Assembly: GCA_017511405.1 (NCBI GenBank)
Contig: JAFWKB010000052.1
Location: forward strand, 1-6,208
DNA length: 6,208 bases
DNA from: Candidatus Saccharimonadota bacterium
Lineage (GTDB): Bacteria > Patescibacteriota > Saccharimonadia > Saccharimonadales > Saccharimonadaceae
Direction: 5' to 3'
Below the pieces are notes generated by a model that saw nothing but the letters and a program-made list of their open reading frames with translations, was not told the origin of the DNA and searched no databases. Position numbers and translations under genes: made by a program. Below are positions 5,847 through 6,208 of the stretch, piece by piece; position 1 is the stretch's first letter; every line of letters begins with the position of its first letter.

Positions 5847-6016
5847 CTCTGGTGGGGCAACGGCGGCACGGATCGGAAAGGCACGAGCGGCTACTTCTGG
5901 GCATCTACGCCTAACTCCTACGCAAATTCACGGGGCTTGGACTTCGGCTCCGCTAACGTCTACCCTAAGTATAACAGCAATAAGCCCTACGGCTTTGCCC
6001 TCCGCTGCGTCACCCG
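5788..6016 (+). pseudogene. FISUMP-type domain remnant, copy B
   Basis: An open frame from 5748 to the TAA at 6120-6122 includes SLPLSVMMSGDLWWGNGG, then GTSGYFWASTPNSY, GLDFGSANVYP and NKPYGFALRCVTR, which ends the domain. It is the same C-terminal FISUMP segment as copy A without an internal stop. There is no convincing start: the first start-like codon is a TTG at 5787 with no Shine-Dalgarno, and no signal peptide. After RCVTR the frame continues about 36 residues through the promoter at 6042-6070, which is not domain sequence, so its natural stop is lost. The copy is more intact than A, but I see no way for it to be translated and exported as it stands. Confidence 0.7.
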
Positions 6017-6041
6017 AAATCAAAAACTTTCGAAAAAACTC

Positions 6042-6070
6042 TTGACAGCCACAAGCCTTTTATATAAAAT
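6042..6070 (+). promoter_or_regulatory. strong sigma-70 promoter near the right edge
   Basis: A perfect -35 box TTGACA (6042-6047) and the -10 box TAAAAT (6065-6070) are 17 bp apart. An overlapping TATAAA at 6063 gives a 15-bp alternative. Transcription should start at about 6077-6078. It reads away from the FISUMP remnants, towards a short structured region and the window edge. Confidence 0.8.
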
Positions 6071-6076
6071 AATATT

Positions 6077-6178
6077 AGTTCATTTTGAACAAAAGCTAAC
6101 TGCGAGTCGGCTTTACACATAAAAAGTTGAGAGCTTATATGTTCAAAAATCCACGGGTTTGGCTACCGGTGGTTTTTT
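6077..6178 (+). ncRNA. candidate small structured RNA or riboregulatory leader
   Basis: Starting from the promoter's predicted first base, the transcript can fold on itself. TTTTGAAC (6083-6090) pairs with GTTCAAAA (6141-6148), AAGCT (6093-6097) with AGCTT (6132-6136), and AACT (6098-6101) with AGTT (6125-6128). It then ends in a terminator-like hairpin. A competing 5' hairpin, GTTCA (6078-6082) with TGAAC (6086-6090), uses the same strand. I match it to no known RNA family. It could be a free RNA of about 100 nt or the leader of a gene past the right edge. A 15-codon frame from the ATG at 6139 (MFKNPRVWLPVVFWF) lacks a Shine-Dalgarno. Confidence 0.4.
6151..6178 (+). terminator. probable Rho-independent terminator, possibly bidirectional
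   Basis: Arms CCACGGG (6151-6157) and CCGGTGG (6166-6172) pair at 6 of 7 positions, with one G-G mismatch, around an 8-nt loop. TTTTTT follows at 6173-6178. On the left, AAAAAT precedes the stem, so the hairpin could also stop transcription arriving on the minus strand. Confidence 0.6.
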
Positions 6179-6208
6179 GGTTTTAAACATTAAACACATT
6201 GAATTTTG

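Noticed and set aside
5787..6122. A 111-residue gene starting at TTG 5787
   Set aside because: There is no Shine-Dalgarno, no signal peptide and only half a domain, and its last 36 codons run through a consensus promoter. It is treated as a pseudogene fragment.
6077..6178. T-box leader
   Set aside because: There is no clear antiterminator consensus, specifier loop or Stem I motifs, and the distance from promoter to terminator is too short for a typical T-box.
6144..6208. Possible minus-strand gene tail ending at the right edge
   Set aside because: About 21 codons are open on the minus strand (ending KPPVAKPVDF) before a TGA. That is too short to separate from chance, though the hairpin at 6151-6172 could serve as its terminator.

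Overview
The window looks like a chromosomal piece of a reduced Patescibacteria/CPR bacterium, most likely Candidatus Saccharibacteria (TM7). The reasons are a compact translation/RNA-processing cluster, a zinc-less L32, a shorter than usual LeuRS, and two degenerate FISUMP-type domain cassettes with the 'GYFW..STP ... YGF.LRC' pattern common in that group. This placement rests on family knowledge and inference; no rRNA is present to prove it. The housekeeping genes end in TAA or TAG and have no internal TGA, so the standard bacterial code fits. All credible genes are on the plus strand.

Layout. Positions 1-178 hold no complete gene, only the tail of a possible open frame and an imperfect 18-bp direct repeat. 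A consensus sigma-70 promoter (179-207) and a strong Shine-Dalgarno drive an orphan gene (255-1043) for a 262-residue protein with one N-terminal membrane segment. A hairpin terminator overlaps its stop codon. leuS (1131-3452) follows, with an extended -10 box placed so close that its mRNA is probably leaderless.

Positions 3453-3547 are a pyrimidine-rich gap in which I see nothing clear. Next comes a second promoter (3548-3576) covered by a 30-bp near-perfect inverted repeat. It serves a tight four-gene operon: rpmF (L32, 59 aa), nusB (antitermination), a NUDIX hydrolase whose start lies 71 bp inside nusB, and rnc (RNase III). Together these join ribosome assembly, rRNA transcription antitermination and rRNA processing under one promoter. 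The NUDIX enzyme is the member without an obvious ribosomal role.

After rnc there are two tandem, startless copies of a FISUMP-like domain end (5551-5780 and 5788-6016). They share a perfect 50-bp block followed by a strongly diverged core, and the first carries an in-frame TGA. The window closes with a consensus promoter (6042-6070) and a short structured region ending in a terminator-like hairpin (to about 6178). This could be a small RNA or a riboregulatory leader for a gene beyond the right edge.
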